Positions 1 to 6,421 of a DNA stretch of 9,826 nt are shown here, piece by piece. The stretch covers positions 1 through 9,826 of the forward strand of contig SLNM01000260.1 in the NCBI GenBank assembly GCA_007133055.1, in the 5' to 3' direction. This DNA is from Lentisphaeria bacterium (GTDB lineage: Bacteria > Verrucomicrobiota > Lentisphaeria > Oligosphaerales > PUNB01). A program made the position numbers and the translations under genes. The notes beneath the pieces are model-generated. The model worked only from the letters and a program-made list of their open reading frames with translations. It was not told the DNA's origin and searched no databases. Within the stretch, counting starts at the first letter, position 1, and every line of letters starts with the position of its first letter.

Positions 1-709
1 CCGGATGACCACAGCAAATATCATGGCCGAACTTAAAATCCAGGCTTGGCTGCCGCCCCTGCAAATAAGCACGGGCATCGCCGTTGAACCAGGTGTCGGC
101 CATGCCGACCCGATAAATTTCAGCTTCCCGCCCGTCCGGGTTGTTGCCGGCTGCTGGAAAATGCTCAAATCGCAGCATCACATTCATCGGCTTGATGCTG
201 GTTTCGACCAGACGCCAACCTGGAGGGGTGATGCAATCGACCCCAAAAGCCTTCCACCGTTTCGGTCGGTCATTGCCGCCGGTATCCCGGCAGTTCCGCA
301 GAATTTCTTCGGCTAAACGTCGTTTGGCTATTCGATCATCCTCAAGAGCAATGATCGCAATCTGCAAGAGTCGCCCGCCTGTCTTCTGCCACGACAAGGC
401 ATGGGCCACGGTTCTGCGCTGATCCTCCCGGTGCCAGAACCCCAGCCATCCGGGAACCGAGTCCAATCGGCGGGTTTCACTGCTGCCGCCGCGACCGCCC
501 AGTCGTTCCCGCAAGTCATTGCAACTGCGCCGCACATCCGGCTCGCGGTCGCAATGTCGCCAAGTCAGCTCCAGGCGCTGCCGCCGTCGGTCGACCACGG
601 TCAGTCCGCCCGACTTGCCGGGCAGACTGTGCCGACTTATCTCCCAATCCCTGGGCAGGCGCAGTTCCAATCCGTCCCAGGCGATTGCATTGTGCAGAAA
701 ATGACTCAT
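1..709 (-). CDS. Unrecognised soluble protein, C-terminus cut by left window edge
   Basis: An ATG at 709 opens a frame of 236 codons with no stop that leaves the window at its left edge, so the C-terminus is missing. It begins MSHFLHNAIAWDGLELRLP. I see no signal peptide and no membrane segment, so it is probably cytoplasmic. Residues 10-45 (motif WDGLELRLPRDWE, then VDRRRQRLELTW) and about residues 159-190 (FGVDCITPPGWRLVE, then VMLRFEHF) each read as a beta-strand, P-x-x-W, beta-strand pattern. This hints at two related modules. A Mog1/PsbP-like fold would give such a pattern, but that is only a guess. The protein is rich in Arg, Trp and Cys, and ends in the window with a CC doublet. The start lies one base after the stop of the upstream membrane-protein gene and has no strong ribosome binding site of its own, so translational coupling is likely. 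I do not recognise the family. The open frame, good codon use and tight spacing make it a real gene. Confidence 0.8.
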   Translation of the reverse strand, partial: MSHFLHNAIAWDGLELRLPRDWEISRHSLPGKSGGLTVVDRRRQRLELTWRHCDREPDVRRSCNDLRERLGGRGGSSETRRLDSVPGWLGFWHREDQRRTVAHALSWQKTGGRLLQIAIIALEDDRIAKRRLAEEILRNCRDTGGNDRPKRWKAFGVDCITPPGWRLVETSIKPMNVMLRFEHFPAAGNNPDGREAEIYRVGMADTWFNGDARAYLQGRQPSLDFKFGHDICCGHP

Positions 710-710
710 G

Positions 711-3140
711 CTAACCCGGAAAAATTGAGTATACGGTCGGGCGCTCGCCAGTGAAATAGAAATAAACCACGCTTATTGTAATCCACAGGAGCCCGCCCAG
801 CAAGTCCCCTGCAATCAGGCCGATCATGATCGGCTTGACCGCGTGATAGCCTTTGGCACCCGTAGTCTTGACCACCGCCGCCTTGATCGCCCAACCGATT
901 AGAAAAGCGCTGCTGAAATGCTGAATCGGATAGGTCGCCCAGACCAGAAACAGCACCGGATGAATCGGCCACCAAGACAGGCGCAGGCGGGCAAAGGCGG
1001 CCACCAAAACAAAGCCGATCCCCAAAAACATCCAAAAATAAGCGCCGTCTCCAGGGGAGAACAGGGACAGACGCTCGAAGGTCGACTGCGTCGTCGACTC
1101 CACCAGCACCCCGCGGGCGCTCATGTCAGAGGTATGCCGCGCCGCTTCGGCAAAGGGCATGCTCGGCAAGGATCGACGCGCCCAGCCATCGTGGATGTTA
1201 ATACCTCGATTATGCTGAAGATACATGGTAGTCGCACCGGCCACAATGAAGCCACCAACCACAATCGCCAGCAACCAGGGAGCCAGGCGGGTCGGATGGC
1301 TCTTGCCGGTCTCCTCGCCCAAACGCAGGCCAGTGCTCAGGAAAGGCATTACCGTGGTGCGCGGATCGCCGACCAGCATGATGCTGGCCAGAGCCAAAAC
1401 AAGATAGTTGGTCGGTCCAAGGGCGTCCACTCCGAACAAGGCGGTTATCACCCCTACCGGCAACCAATAGGGCTGGAGAAAGAAGGCGCCGGTTTCCGAA
1501 ACAATCCGGGACAGGACAACGAACATCAGCAACATCAGCAAAACCACTATCGCCCCCCAGAACAGGGGCAGCCCCGCAGTGCTCAGCAGATATACGGTCA
1601 GGACAAAGCTGGCCACCAGGCCGCGGCCCGCCCACACCGCGTAGGCGGGAGTCTCCTTGGCCCGGGCAAAGCCAAAGGTGGATGACACTACGTTGGCATA
1701 ATAACGGCGGCCGGTATAAGCCATCATCAAAGCCATGCCCAGATAGCTGCCGAAACGTAGCATGTTGATCTTTTCCCCGCCGATATATGCATAGGTGATC
1801 GGCTCGCCCTGGGCGATCAATATGGCGCCGAAGGCGGCCCAGGCAATATTGGAGATCCCCAGGCTGAAGGCGACTTTGGTGCTGAGAAAAAAAGCGAAGG
1901 CGATAACCGTCGGCGAAACGTAGACCGTCCAAACCCCCCAGGTCTGGGGCACCCGCCGGGCGTTGGGGAAAAGTTCGCGCAAAGCCCCGAAGTCGTAGCT
2001 GAGCGGGAACTCCGGGACACCCGGGAACCAGGCGGACAGCCCATTGAGCAGGCGCAGTCCGAAAACCACTCCCAGCGCTATCCAGAAAAATTTGTTGCGG
2101 GCCACGATCGGCAGCCATGCGCCGCGCTCCCGCGCCGTCGCCTCTTCCATAAAGCGGGCGACCGGGTAGGGCAGCAATTCACGCTTGTACCATTGCGGAT
2201 GAACAATCAAGGCCATGCACAGGGAGGCCACCCCCAGACCCAGCGCCAGGCCGCCCCACAGGCGGATGTTGGGCCACCAGGCTCCCCACGGAAGCTCCCG
2301 CAAAGACCAGGGGGCGGCGGGCGGCGGGCGCCCCTCCAGCAGGGTGTCAACAACCTCTCTGCCCTCCTTGTCCATGCTCAACAGCAACCCCTCCCCCTCG
2401 GGTGGCGGCAGCACCAGATCGGGGAAGGCGGAAACCAGCAACTCGCGGTTCAGACGCGCCAGTTGTAATTCGGTAAGCTCCTCGGGCCCCCGGTCCAGCA
2501 GGGCGCGGGCTCGCGAAGTCAGTTCAATATCGGCGAAAACCGTCGACTCATAGAAGTCCGGCGACTCGATAATCTGGTTGAGAGCCCGGGTCATGGCATT
2601 CATCTGGCCCGGCTGCACCATCGCCTCCCGCGCCGCCGCCGCGAAGGTCAATAACTGATGAGGCTCGCATTTTTCGGCTATCCGACCGGCCACTCTCTGT
2701 CCATGCTCCTCGGCTGCGACGATTTTTTGCGCCAGCGCCCGCCAATCGGACACCTGCCCCTGAGCCAGCAAAGGCGAGCCGCCCGGCACATAGGACATCA
2801 CATTCTGACTGCGCCAGGCGGTTTCGGTCTGCTCCAAATGGGTTGGCATGGCGGTGATCGTGACGGCCGTGCGGTAGAAATTGGAGCCGGGCCAGCCGCA
2901 GGCCGCCAAACCAAAGGCAGTGGCGATGGCCAGCTCTTTGGGCCGCAACGACCACTTTTCCATGAGCCCGCTGACAATCGGATTGATAAACAGCAGTAGC
3001 AGTACAACCAGGCCGAATATCCCGATCGGGAGAAAATTGCCGATCAATAAAGTGCCGCGAACCACGGCATCGTTGAAATAGGTGAAGACGGAAATGAAAA
3101 GCGCCAGGGCAAGCCCGATGAGTATGGATTTGAAATTCAT
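711..3140 (-). CDS. Large multi-TM membrane protein, DUF6784/DUF6785-like
   Basis: An 809-residue integral membrane protein. Hydrophobic segments lie near residues 5-21, 28-52, 292-314, 350-368, 404-443, 463-476, 505-592 (several), 618-640, 699-718, 727-755 and 770-797, giving roughly 12-14 helices. Between the second and third lies a large soluble domain (about 60-285), rich in Glu, Arg and Ala and partly helical. The C-terminal part, including HPVLFLVWATYPIQHF and a GxxxG-D-LLGG segment, resembles proteins I recall as DUF6784/DUF6785. These are distantly like OPT-type transporters and are common in PVC bacteria. The assignment is from memory, and the substrate is unknown. The start is an ATG with GGAG five bases upstream (plus-strand 3146-3149). 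The next gene follows its TAG by one base, so the pair is probably one transcript. The 5' flank holds a 122-bp nested inverted repeat with two REP-like hairpins, 56-177 bp from the start codon. A transport or membrane-scaffold role is inference. Confidence 0.9.
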   Translation of the reverse strand: MNFKSILIGLALALFISVFTYFNDAVVRGTLLIGNFLPIGIFGLVVLLLLFINPIVSGLMEKWSLRPKELAIATAFGLAACGWPGSNFYRTAVTITAMPTHLEQTETAWRSQNVMSYVPGGSPLLAQGQVSDWRALAQKIVAAEEHGQRVAGRIAEKCEPHQLLTFAAAAREAMVQPGQMNAMTRALNQIIESPDFYESTVFADIELTSRARALLDRGPEELTELQLARLNRELLVSAFPDLVLPPPEGEGLLLSMDKEGREVVDTLLEGRPPPAAPWSLRELPWGAWWPNIRLWGGLALGLGVASLCMALIVHPQWYKRELLPYPVARFMEEATARERGAWLPIVARNKFFWIALGVVFGLRLLNGLSAWFPGVPEFPLSYDFGALRELFPNARRVPQTWGVWTVYVSPTVIAFAFFLSTKVAFSLGISNIAWAAFGAILIAQGEPITYAYIGGEKINMLRFGSYLGMALMMAYTGRRYYANVVSSTFGFARAKETPAYAVWAGRGLVASFVLTVYLLSTAGLPLFWGAIVVLLMLLMFVVLSRIVSETGAFFLQPYWLPVGVITALFGVDALGPTNYLVLALASIMLVGDPRTTVMPFLSTGLRLGEETGKSHPTRLAPWLLAIVVGGFIVAGATTMYLQHNRGINIHDGWARRSLPSMPFAEAARHTSDMSARGVLVESTTQSTFERLSLFSPGDGAYFWMFLGIGFVLVAAFARLRLSWWPIHPVLFLVWATYPIQHFSSAFLIGWAIKAAVVKTTGAKGYHAVKPIMIGLIAGDLLGGLLWITISVVYFYFTGERPTVYSIFPG

Positions 3141-3141
3141 G

Positions 3142-3149
3142 CCTTCTCC
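3142..3149 (-). promoter_or_regulatory. Ribosome binding site of the 809-aa membrane protein
   Basis: On the minus strand, GGAGAAGG precedes ATG at 3140. The GGAG core ends five bases before the start, which is close to optimal and fixes the start codon. A short hairpin (GTTGC / GCAAC, 3172-3176 and 3180-3184) lies just upstream in the presumed leader. Confidence 0.75.
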
Positions 3150-3220
3150 AATCTAATCGTCTTGGTTGCATGTTGCTTGGCAACGCAAACTCTAACAGGG
3201 AATTGCGAAATGCAGATTTC

Positions 3221-3244
3221 GTAGGGCGAGAATCCGTCTCGCCC
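3221..3244 (+). repeat. REP-like hairpin, variant A (GTAG foot, ATCCG loop)
   Basis: GTAG (3221-3224) stands at the foot of a perfect 8-bp stem: GGGCGAGA (3224-3231) and TCTCGCCC (3237-3244), with loop ATCCG (3232-3236). Compared with the other copies in the window, three of the eight stem pairs differ, and in each case both partners have changed. The GTAG foot and the loop are kept. Confidence 0.8.
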
Positions 3245-3259
3245 AAGCGAATCGAGCCT

Positions 3260-3283
3260 GGTCGACTCGGATAGTCGACCTAC
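3260..3283 (-). repeat. REP-like hairpin, variant B, inverted relative to A
   Basis: Read on the minus strand: GTAG, then an 8-bp stem GGTCGACT / AGTCGACC with loop ATCCG. On the plus strand the stem arms are 3260-3267 and 3273-3280, with CTAC at 3280-3283. It is flanked by the perfect 12-bp inverted repeat of the surrounding composite element. The five bases after CTAC on the plus strand (GTTTG) are shared with the last copy of the array at 4077-4190. Confidence 0.8.
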
Positions 3284-3317
3284 GTTTGGCTCGATTCGCA
3301 GATTTCGTAATTCCCTG

Positions 3318-3583
3318 CAAACCCTGAACCCAGGAGGGGCTCGGAACCAGCCGCGATACCTATGACACGGCGGATGCCGGCGAAAAAAAACAGCCCTGTA
3401 CCATAATTGCGACCGAAAAAAAAGCAAGACTGTTTTGAAAATGATTATGATGCGTCAGTCAAAGATGCATAGCTTGAAACAAACCATCGTAAAACGATTA
3501 CGGGCGACGATTACGGATAACGATTGTCTTGAATCGTCGTCCGCTATCGTTGGCCGATTTTGCAACAAAGAATCTGCGGGTGT
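3318..3583. other. Intergenic stretch without a gene
   Basis: I see no credible coding sequence here. On the plus strand there are two A8 runs (near 3383-3390 and 3416-3423), each preceded by CG, and a short degenerate tandem repeat described separately. The short open frames crossing this stretch continue into palindromic repeats and lack good start signals. Confidence 0.6.
3494..3525 (+). repeat. 13-bp tandem repeat, about 2.5 copies
   Basis: ACGATTACGG begins at 3494 and again at 3507, and ACGATT begins at 3520, giving a period of 13 bases. The spacers between the conserved ten bases (GCG, ATA) differ. From memory, similar CGATTACGxGCACGATTACG phrases are scattered between genes of many environmental bacteria. 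No function is evident. Confidence 0.6.
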
Positions 3584-3686
3584 CATCCCCCCGGGGATGT
3601 TGTCTGCCCCAACGGGGCGCAGCATATCAGGCCGGGGCATCGCCCCGGTTTCCAGACAAACCATAACGATATGCGCTGAAGGCGCA
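3584..3686. repeat. Cluster of four short perfect hairpins
   Basis: Four GC-rich hairpins follow one another: CATCCCC / GGGGATG (3584-3590, 3593-3599); GCCCC-AAC-GGGGC (3606-3618); CCGGGGC-ATC-GCCCCGG (3632-3648); and TGCGC-TGAAG-GCGCA (3672-3686). None is followed by a clear T-run, so they are not obvious intrinsic terminators. They look like palindromic intergenic repeats, possibly several different families side by side. Confidence 0.7.
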
Positions 3687-3726
3687 TCGCATAGGATGCA
3701 AAAATAAACAGGGGCAGATTTTGAAC

Positions 3727-3756
3727 CGCGAATGGACGCGAATCCACGCGAATAAG
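3727..3756 (+). repeat. 10-bp tandem phrase CGCGAATnnn, three copies
   Basis: CGCGAATGGA, CGCGAATCCA and CGCGAATAAG follow each other exactly. This AACCGCGAATGGACGCGAAT type of phrase is one I recall as dispersed between genes of many unrelated bacteria. It is followed by an AGACCGCAAAGGGCGCG stretch that resembles a sister phrase. Confidence 0.65.
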
Positions 3757-3801
3757 AACAATTTTAACAGAAGACCGCAAAGGGCGCGATGATTATGCGG
3801 G

Positions 3802-4064
3802 GCGCTTTCAGCGCACATGCTGTTTGATTATCGTTACCCAGGGCGCTGCCCTGGGCTGGTATGCGCAGCGCCGTTGGCGCAGGGGGTTCATTGTATCTAC
3901 GGGTGTCCCCGCCCGTAGGACTGTGCCCCGCTCACCGGTACGGCCGGGGACGACCGTGTTACCGGCGGTTCGCGGGGGGTTCATTGCTTCCTGGAGCCGT
4001 CCGGCCTCGGACGGTGGTTAACGGCGGAGGCCCGCCGTCTCCAGATGCCCGCGGGGCTGCGGGC
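3802..4064. repeat. Run of seven GC-rich hairpins
   Basis: Stems in order: GCGCT-TTC-AGCGC (3802-3814); CCCAGGGC-GCT-GCCCTGGG (3837-3855); GCGCC-GTT-GGCGC (3868-3880); TACGGG / CCCGTA (3898-3903, 3912-3917); CCGTCCG-GCCT-CGGACGG (3997-4014); ACGGCGG-AGGC-CCGCCGT (4021-4038); and GCCCGC / GCGGGC (4047-4052, 4059-4064). A 12-bp direct repeat GGGGGTTCATTG links parts of the run (3882-3893 and 3975-3986). No reading frame here is credible. The stretch looks like a pile-up of palindromic repeats or a strongly structured RNA. I cannot assign it to a known RNA family. Confidence 0.65.
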
Positions 4065-4076
4065 GGTGCAGGATAT

Positions 4077-4190
4077 GGTCGACTCGGATAGTCGACCTAC
4101 GCCAATGGTCGAGTCGGACAGTCGACCTACGCCAATGGTCGACTCGGACAGTCGACCTACGCCAATGGTCGACTCGGACAGTCGACCTAC
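4077..4190 (-). repeat. Four-copy 30-bp tandem array of the REP-like hairpin
   Basis: Hairpins lie at 4077-4100, 4107-4130, 4137-4160 and 4167-4190 (each with its GTAG foot), separated by the same six bases GCCAAT. The period is exactly 30. On the minus strand each unit is GTAG plus an 8-bp stem GGTCGACT / AGTCGACC. The loop is ATCCG in copy 1 and GTCCG in copies 2-4. Copy 2 has one stem mismatch. Copy 4 is followed by GTTTG, as is the isolated copy at 3260-3283, so the array may have grown by internal duplication from a unit like that one. It begins about 45 bases after the stop codon of the EF-G-like gene and would be in that gene's 3' untranslated region. There it could block exonucleases or end transcription. 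Every unit carries two GTCGAC sites, except copy 2 with one. Confidence 0.9.
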
Positions 4191-4234
4191 GTTTGCCGCG
4201 CGAAGCGCTTTGGCGTTTGGATGTACCGTAATCA

Positions 4235-6286
4235 CTATTCCTCTTCCTGTTCCTTGGCCGCCTGCGCCTGAATTTGCTGGGTCAAATTAGCCGGAACCGC
4301 CTCGTACCGTTCAAAGGTCATATCGAATGTGCCCCTGCCCTGGGTGATCGAGCGCAACTGGTTGGAATAGTTGAAAACCTCGGCCATCGGCACATCGGCG
4401 TTCAGCACCTGCATTCCCTCCTCCCGAGTCATGCCGAGAATCCTTCCGCGCCGCGAATTAAGGTCTCCGGAAATATCTCCCATATATTCCTCCGGAAACA
4501 TGATACGCAGGTTCATAATCGGTTCCAGCAACTGCGGGCGTGCGCTTTGCATGGCATCCCGAAAGGCGCCGCGGGCGGCAATTTTAAAGGCCATTTCCGA
4601 AGAATCCACCGGGTGATGCTTGCCATCGTAGACCACCGCCTTGACATCGATCACCCGGCAGCCGGCCAGTGGTCCCTTGGCCAGGGCCTCGACCACTCCC
4701 TTCTCAACGGCCGGAATGAAGTTCTTGGGGATGTTGCCGCCAACCACTTCGTTGGCGAATTCATAGCTCTGCCCGCCCTGCTCGCTTTGCCGGCTCTCCT
4801 CGGGCAGCGGTTCCAGCCGCAGATGGACTTCCGCGAACTGCCCGTGCCCGCCCGTCTGCTTCTTATGGCGATAGACCGCACTGCCCGTGTCGGTGATCGT
4901 CTCCCGATAGGGCACCTTGGGCGTGCGCAGATCCACCTCGACCTTGAAAGTATCCCGCAGACGATGCACAATATTTTGAATATGCTGGTCCCCCATGCCG
5001 GAGAGCACGGTCTCGTGGGTTTCCGGGTTGCGCTCCAACTTAATGGTCGGGTCCTCCTCGATCAGCCGCGTGATTCCGGCGGCAATCTTCTCCTCCTCAC
5101 CGCTTTTCACCGCGTAAACCGCATAGGAAAGCGTCGGCCGCGGAAACTCGACCGGTGCCAGCTCGACCGCCCCGGAGGCAGTGGCCAGAGTGTCGTTGAC
5201 GGCGGTATGCTTGAGCTTGGCTATGGCTACAATCTCGCCCGGCCCCGCAGTGTCAACCGCCGTCTGCTCCTTGCCGGTAAGATGCAACAGGGAACCAAAC
5301 CTCTCCCGGTTGTTTCGAGACAGATTGAAGACATCGCTGTCGGCGGCAAACTTGCCGGAGTAAACCCGCATCAGCGTCAACTGCCCAATGAAAGGATCGC
5401 TGATCGTCTTGAACACAAACCCTACCCCGGCTCCGTCGTCGCTGCGCCCCAGCTCCCCCTCGCGTCCCGCCACCGGCGGCCCCATCAGGGGCGAGGGCAG
5501 GAGATTGGCAATTCCGTTCATTAACTGTTCAACGCCAATATCGCGGGAGGCGCTGCCCGCGAACACCGGGACAATGTCGCCGCTGACAATTGCCTCGTGC
5601 AGGCCGGCTGAAATCTCGCTCTCGCTCAGCTCCTCGCCCTCCAGATACTTGTTCATCAGGTCCTCGTCGCTTTCGGCGATCGTATCCATCAGCGACTCCT
5701 TGCATTTGGACACGTTCTCCTCGACCTCCGCGGGAATCTCCGTGTCACGCAGAACATGCACAACCGAGGACAGGCTTTCACCGCCGCCAACCGGAACAGT
5801 AAAGGGAATGCAGGTGGTGGCACCGTAATTCTGTTGAATCTGCGCCAGTGTTTCGTCAAATTTGGCTTGGTCACGGTCCAGGCAGTTGATGAAGAACATT
5901 CTGGGGATGTTGTATTCGGCCGCCGCCTTCCAGGCGCGAATGGTGCCCATGTCGATGCCATTGACCGCATCTACCACCAGCAGAACCGCGTCGGCCTGGC
6001 TGATCGCCGCCTTGGTCTCGCCAAAGAAGTCGGCGTACCCGGGAGTGTCAATGAAGAAAAAGTGATGCTCCTTCCAGGGACAGTTAAGAACGCCGTTGTA
6101 GATACTCGAACGCTTTTCATGCTCCTCCGGACGAAAATCGGAAACACTGGTCCCCTGTTCCACGCTGCCAACTCGATTGACCACACCCGACTTGTGCAGC
6201 ATCAAATCCGAAAGTGTAGTTTTCCCGCAACCAAAGTGCCCGGCCACAACAAAGTTTCTAACCCGTTCAGTAGTGCAGTTTTTCAC
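4235..6286 (-). CDS. fusA2: Elongation factor G-like translational GTPase (EF-G2 type)
   Basis: 683 residues from a GTG start, the usual EF-G length. The G domain has the P-loop GHFGCGKTTL (16-25), a switch I region with SDFRPEEHEKRSSI (about 49-62), DTPGYADF (80-87), a G4 motif reading NCLD (134-137) and a GSA G5-type motif (244-246). It is followed by domain II (about 289-370), domain III (about 382-455), domain IV with KQTGGHGQFAEVHL and HHPVDSSEMAFKIAARGAF, and domain V with GDLNSRRGRILGM. Tyr replaces the usual switch II His (DTPGH), and the SDFxPEE switch I is typical of EF-G2 (FusA2), so it is probably not the main EF-G. The Lys-to-Cys change in G4 is unusual and could lower guanine specificity. 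The acidic tail (KEQEEE) ends at tandem stops TAG TGA. It probably acts on ribosomes in the cytoplasm, but its exact role is unknown. It is divergent from the mannosidase operon, and a REP-like array follows it. Confidence 0.93.
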   Translation of the reverse strand: MKNCTTERVRNFVVAGHFGCGKTTLSDLMLHKSGVVNRVGSVEQGTSVSDFRPEEHEKRSSIYNGVLNCPWKEHHFFFIDTPGYADFFGETKAAISQADAVLLVVDAVNGIDMGTIRAWKAAAEYNIPRMFFINCLDRDQAKFDETLAQIQQNYGATTCIPFTVPVGGGESLSSVVHVLRDTEIPAEVEENVSKCKESLMDTIAESDEDLMNKYLEGEELSESEISAGLHEAIVSGDIVPVFAGSASRDIGVEQLMNGIANLLPSPLMGPPVAGREGELGRSDDGAGVGFVFKTISDPFIGQLTLMRVYSGKFAADSDVFNLSRNNRERFGSLLHLTGKEQTAVDTAGPGEIVAIAKLKHTAVNDTLATASGAVELAPVEFPRPTLSYAVYAVKSGEEEKIAAGITRLIEEDPTIKLERNPETHETVLSGMGDQHIQNIVHRLRDTFKVEVDLRTPKVPYRETITDTGSAVYRHKKQTGGHGQFAEVHLRLEPLPEESRQSEQGGQSYEFANEVVGGNIPKNFIPAVEKGVVEALAKGPLAGCRVIDVKAVVYDGKHHPVDSSEMAFKIAARGAFRDAMQSARPQLLEPIMNLRIMFPEEYMGDISGDLNSRRGRILGMTREEGMQVLNADVPMAEVFNYSNQLRSITQGRGTFDMTFERYEAVPANLTQQIQAQAAKEQEEE

Positions 6287-6293
6287 CGATGGT

Positions 6294-6298
6294 CCTCC
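6294..6298 (-). promoter_or_regulatory. Ribosome binding site that sets the GTG start of the EF-G-like gene
   Basis: GGAGG on the minus strand lies seven bases before GTG at 6286. The open frame extends 21 codons further upstream, to 6349. That extension has no family-like sequence and would bury this Shine-Dalgarno site, whereas the GTG start gives VKNCTTERVRNFVVAGH, the expected EF-G2 N-terminus. Confidence 0.8.
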
Positions 6299-6400
6299 GT
6301 GATATTGGAAGTTCAATTGCGCCCGCCCAGATTGCGCTTCACAGACCAATGAAAGTGCATGTGGCAGGCGTTAAGTGCAAAAACATAAGCTAATCGCATC

Positions 6401-6421
6401 TTGCCAAAAGTAAAGTGGCAA
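6401..6421. promoter_or_regulatory. Inverted repeat over the -35 box, possible operator
   Basis: TTGCCA, nine bases, then TGGCAA (6416-6421) forms a perfect 6-bp inverted repeat. It covers the -35 box and half of the spacer, a position where a bound repressor would block RNA polymerase. The regulator is unknown. Confidence 0.4.

Larger units (their letters stand above)
3196..3317. repeat. Nested inverted-repeat element carrying two REP-like hairpins
   Basis: Outer arms at 3196-3210 (CAGGGAATTGCGAAA) and 3303-3317 (TTTCGTAATTCCCTG) are complementary except at one position. Inside them a perfect 12-bp inverted repeat, GCGAATCGAGCC at 3247-3258 and its complement at 3288-3299, encloses one REP-like hairpin (3260-3283). 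A second REP-like hairpin, in the opposite orientation, sits at 3221-3244. A 12-bp direct repeat GCAGATTTCGTA occurs at 3212-3223 and 3298-3309, and CGAAAT / ATTTCG at 3206-3221 can form a further small hairpin. The whole resembles a miniature mobile element or a BIME-like pair of inverted REPs. I see no clean target-site duplication. It lies in the 5' flank of the 809-residue membrane-protein gene and could fold in its mRNA leader. Confidence 0.75.

Noticed and set aside
918..1685. 255-residue plus-strand open frame
   Set aside because: It is antisense to the membrane-protein gene and its product is very rich in Gln, His, Arg and Gly, as expected for a non-coding shadow frame.
3375..3423. 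Intrinsic terminators at the two A8 runs (T8 on the minus strand)
   Set aside because: Only a 4-bp stem (ACAG / CTGT) precedes one T-run and none precedes the other, so the stems are too weak for a supported call.
3395..3425. Minus-strand promoter for the membrane-protein gene (TTGCTT, 16 bases, TATGGT)
   Set aside because: The -35 box matches consensus at only three of six positions and the -10 box at four, in a low-complexity T-rich stretch. It is no better than chance.
3435..3707. 90-residue plus-strand open frame in the intergenic region
   Set aside because: Its second half is translated palindromic repeats, it has no ribosome binding site, and no recognisable domain is present.
4077..4190. 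CRISPR-like array with 30-bp period
   Set aside because: The 'spacers' are the same six bases GCCAAT each time, there are no unique spacers of normal length, and no cas gene is present. It is a tandem hairpin repeat.
3981..4235. 84-residue minus-strand frame containing a repeated VGRLSESTIG peptide
   Set aside because: The peptide repeat arises only because the 30-bp array is divisible by three. The opposite strand gives an equally repeated SDSRPTPMV peptide. The GTG start overlaps the EF-G stop by one base and has no family-like sequence.
4274..5524. 416-residue plus-strand open frame
   Set aside because: It lies wholly antisense to the EF-G-like gene, whose protein is conserved along its full length. 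The frame is open because of GC-rich codon use.
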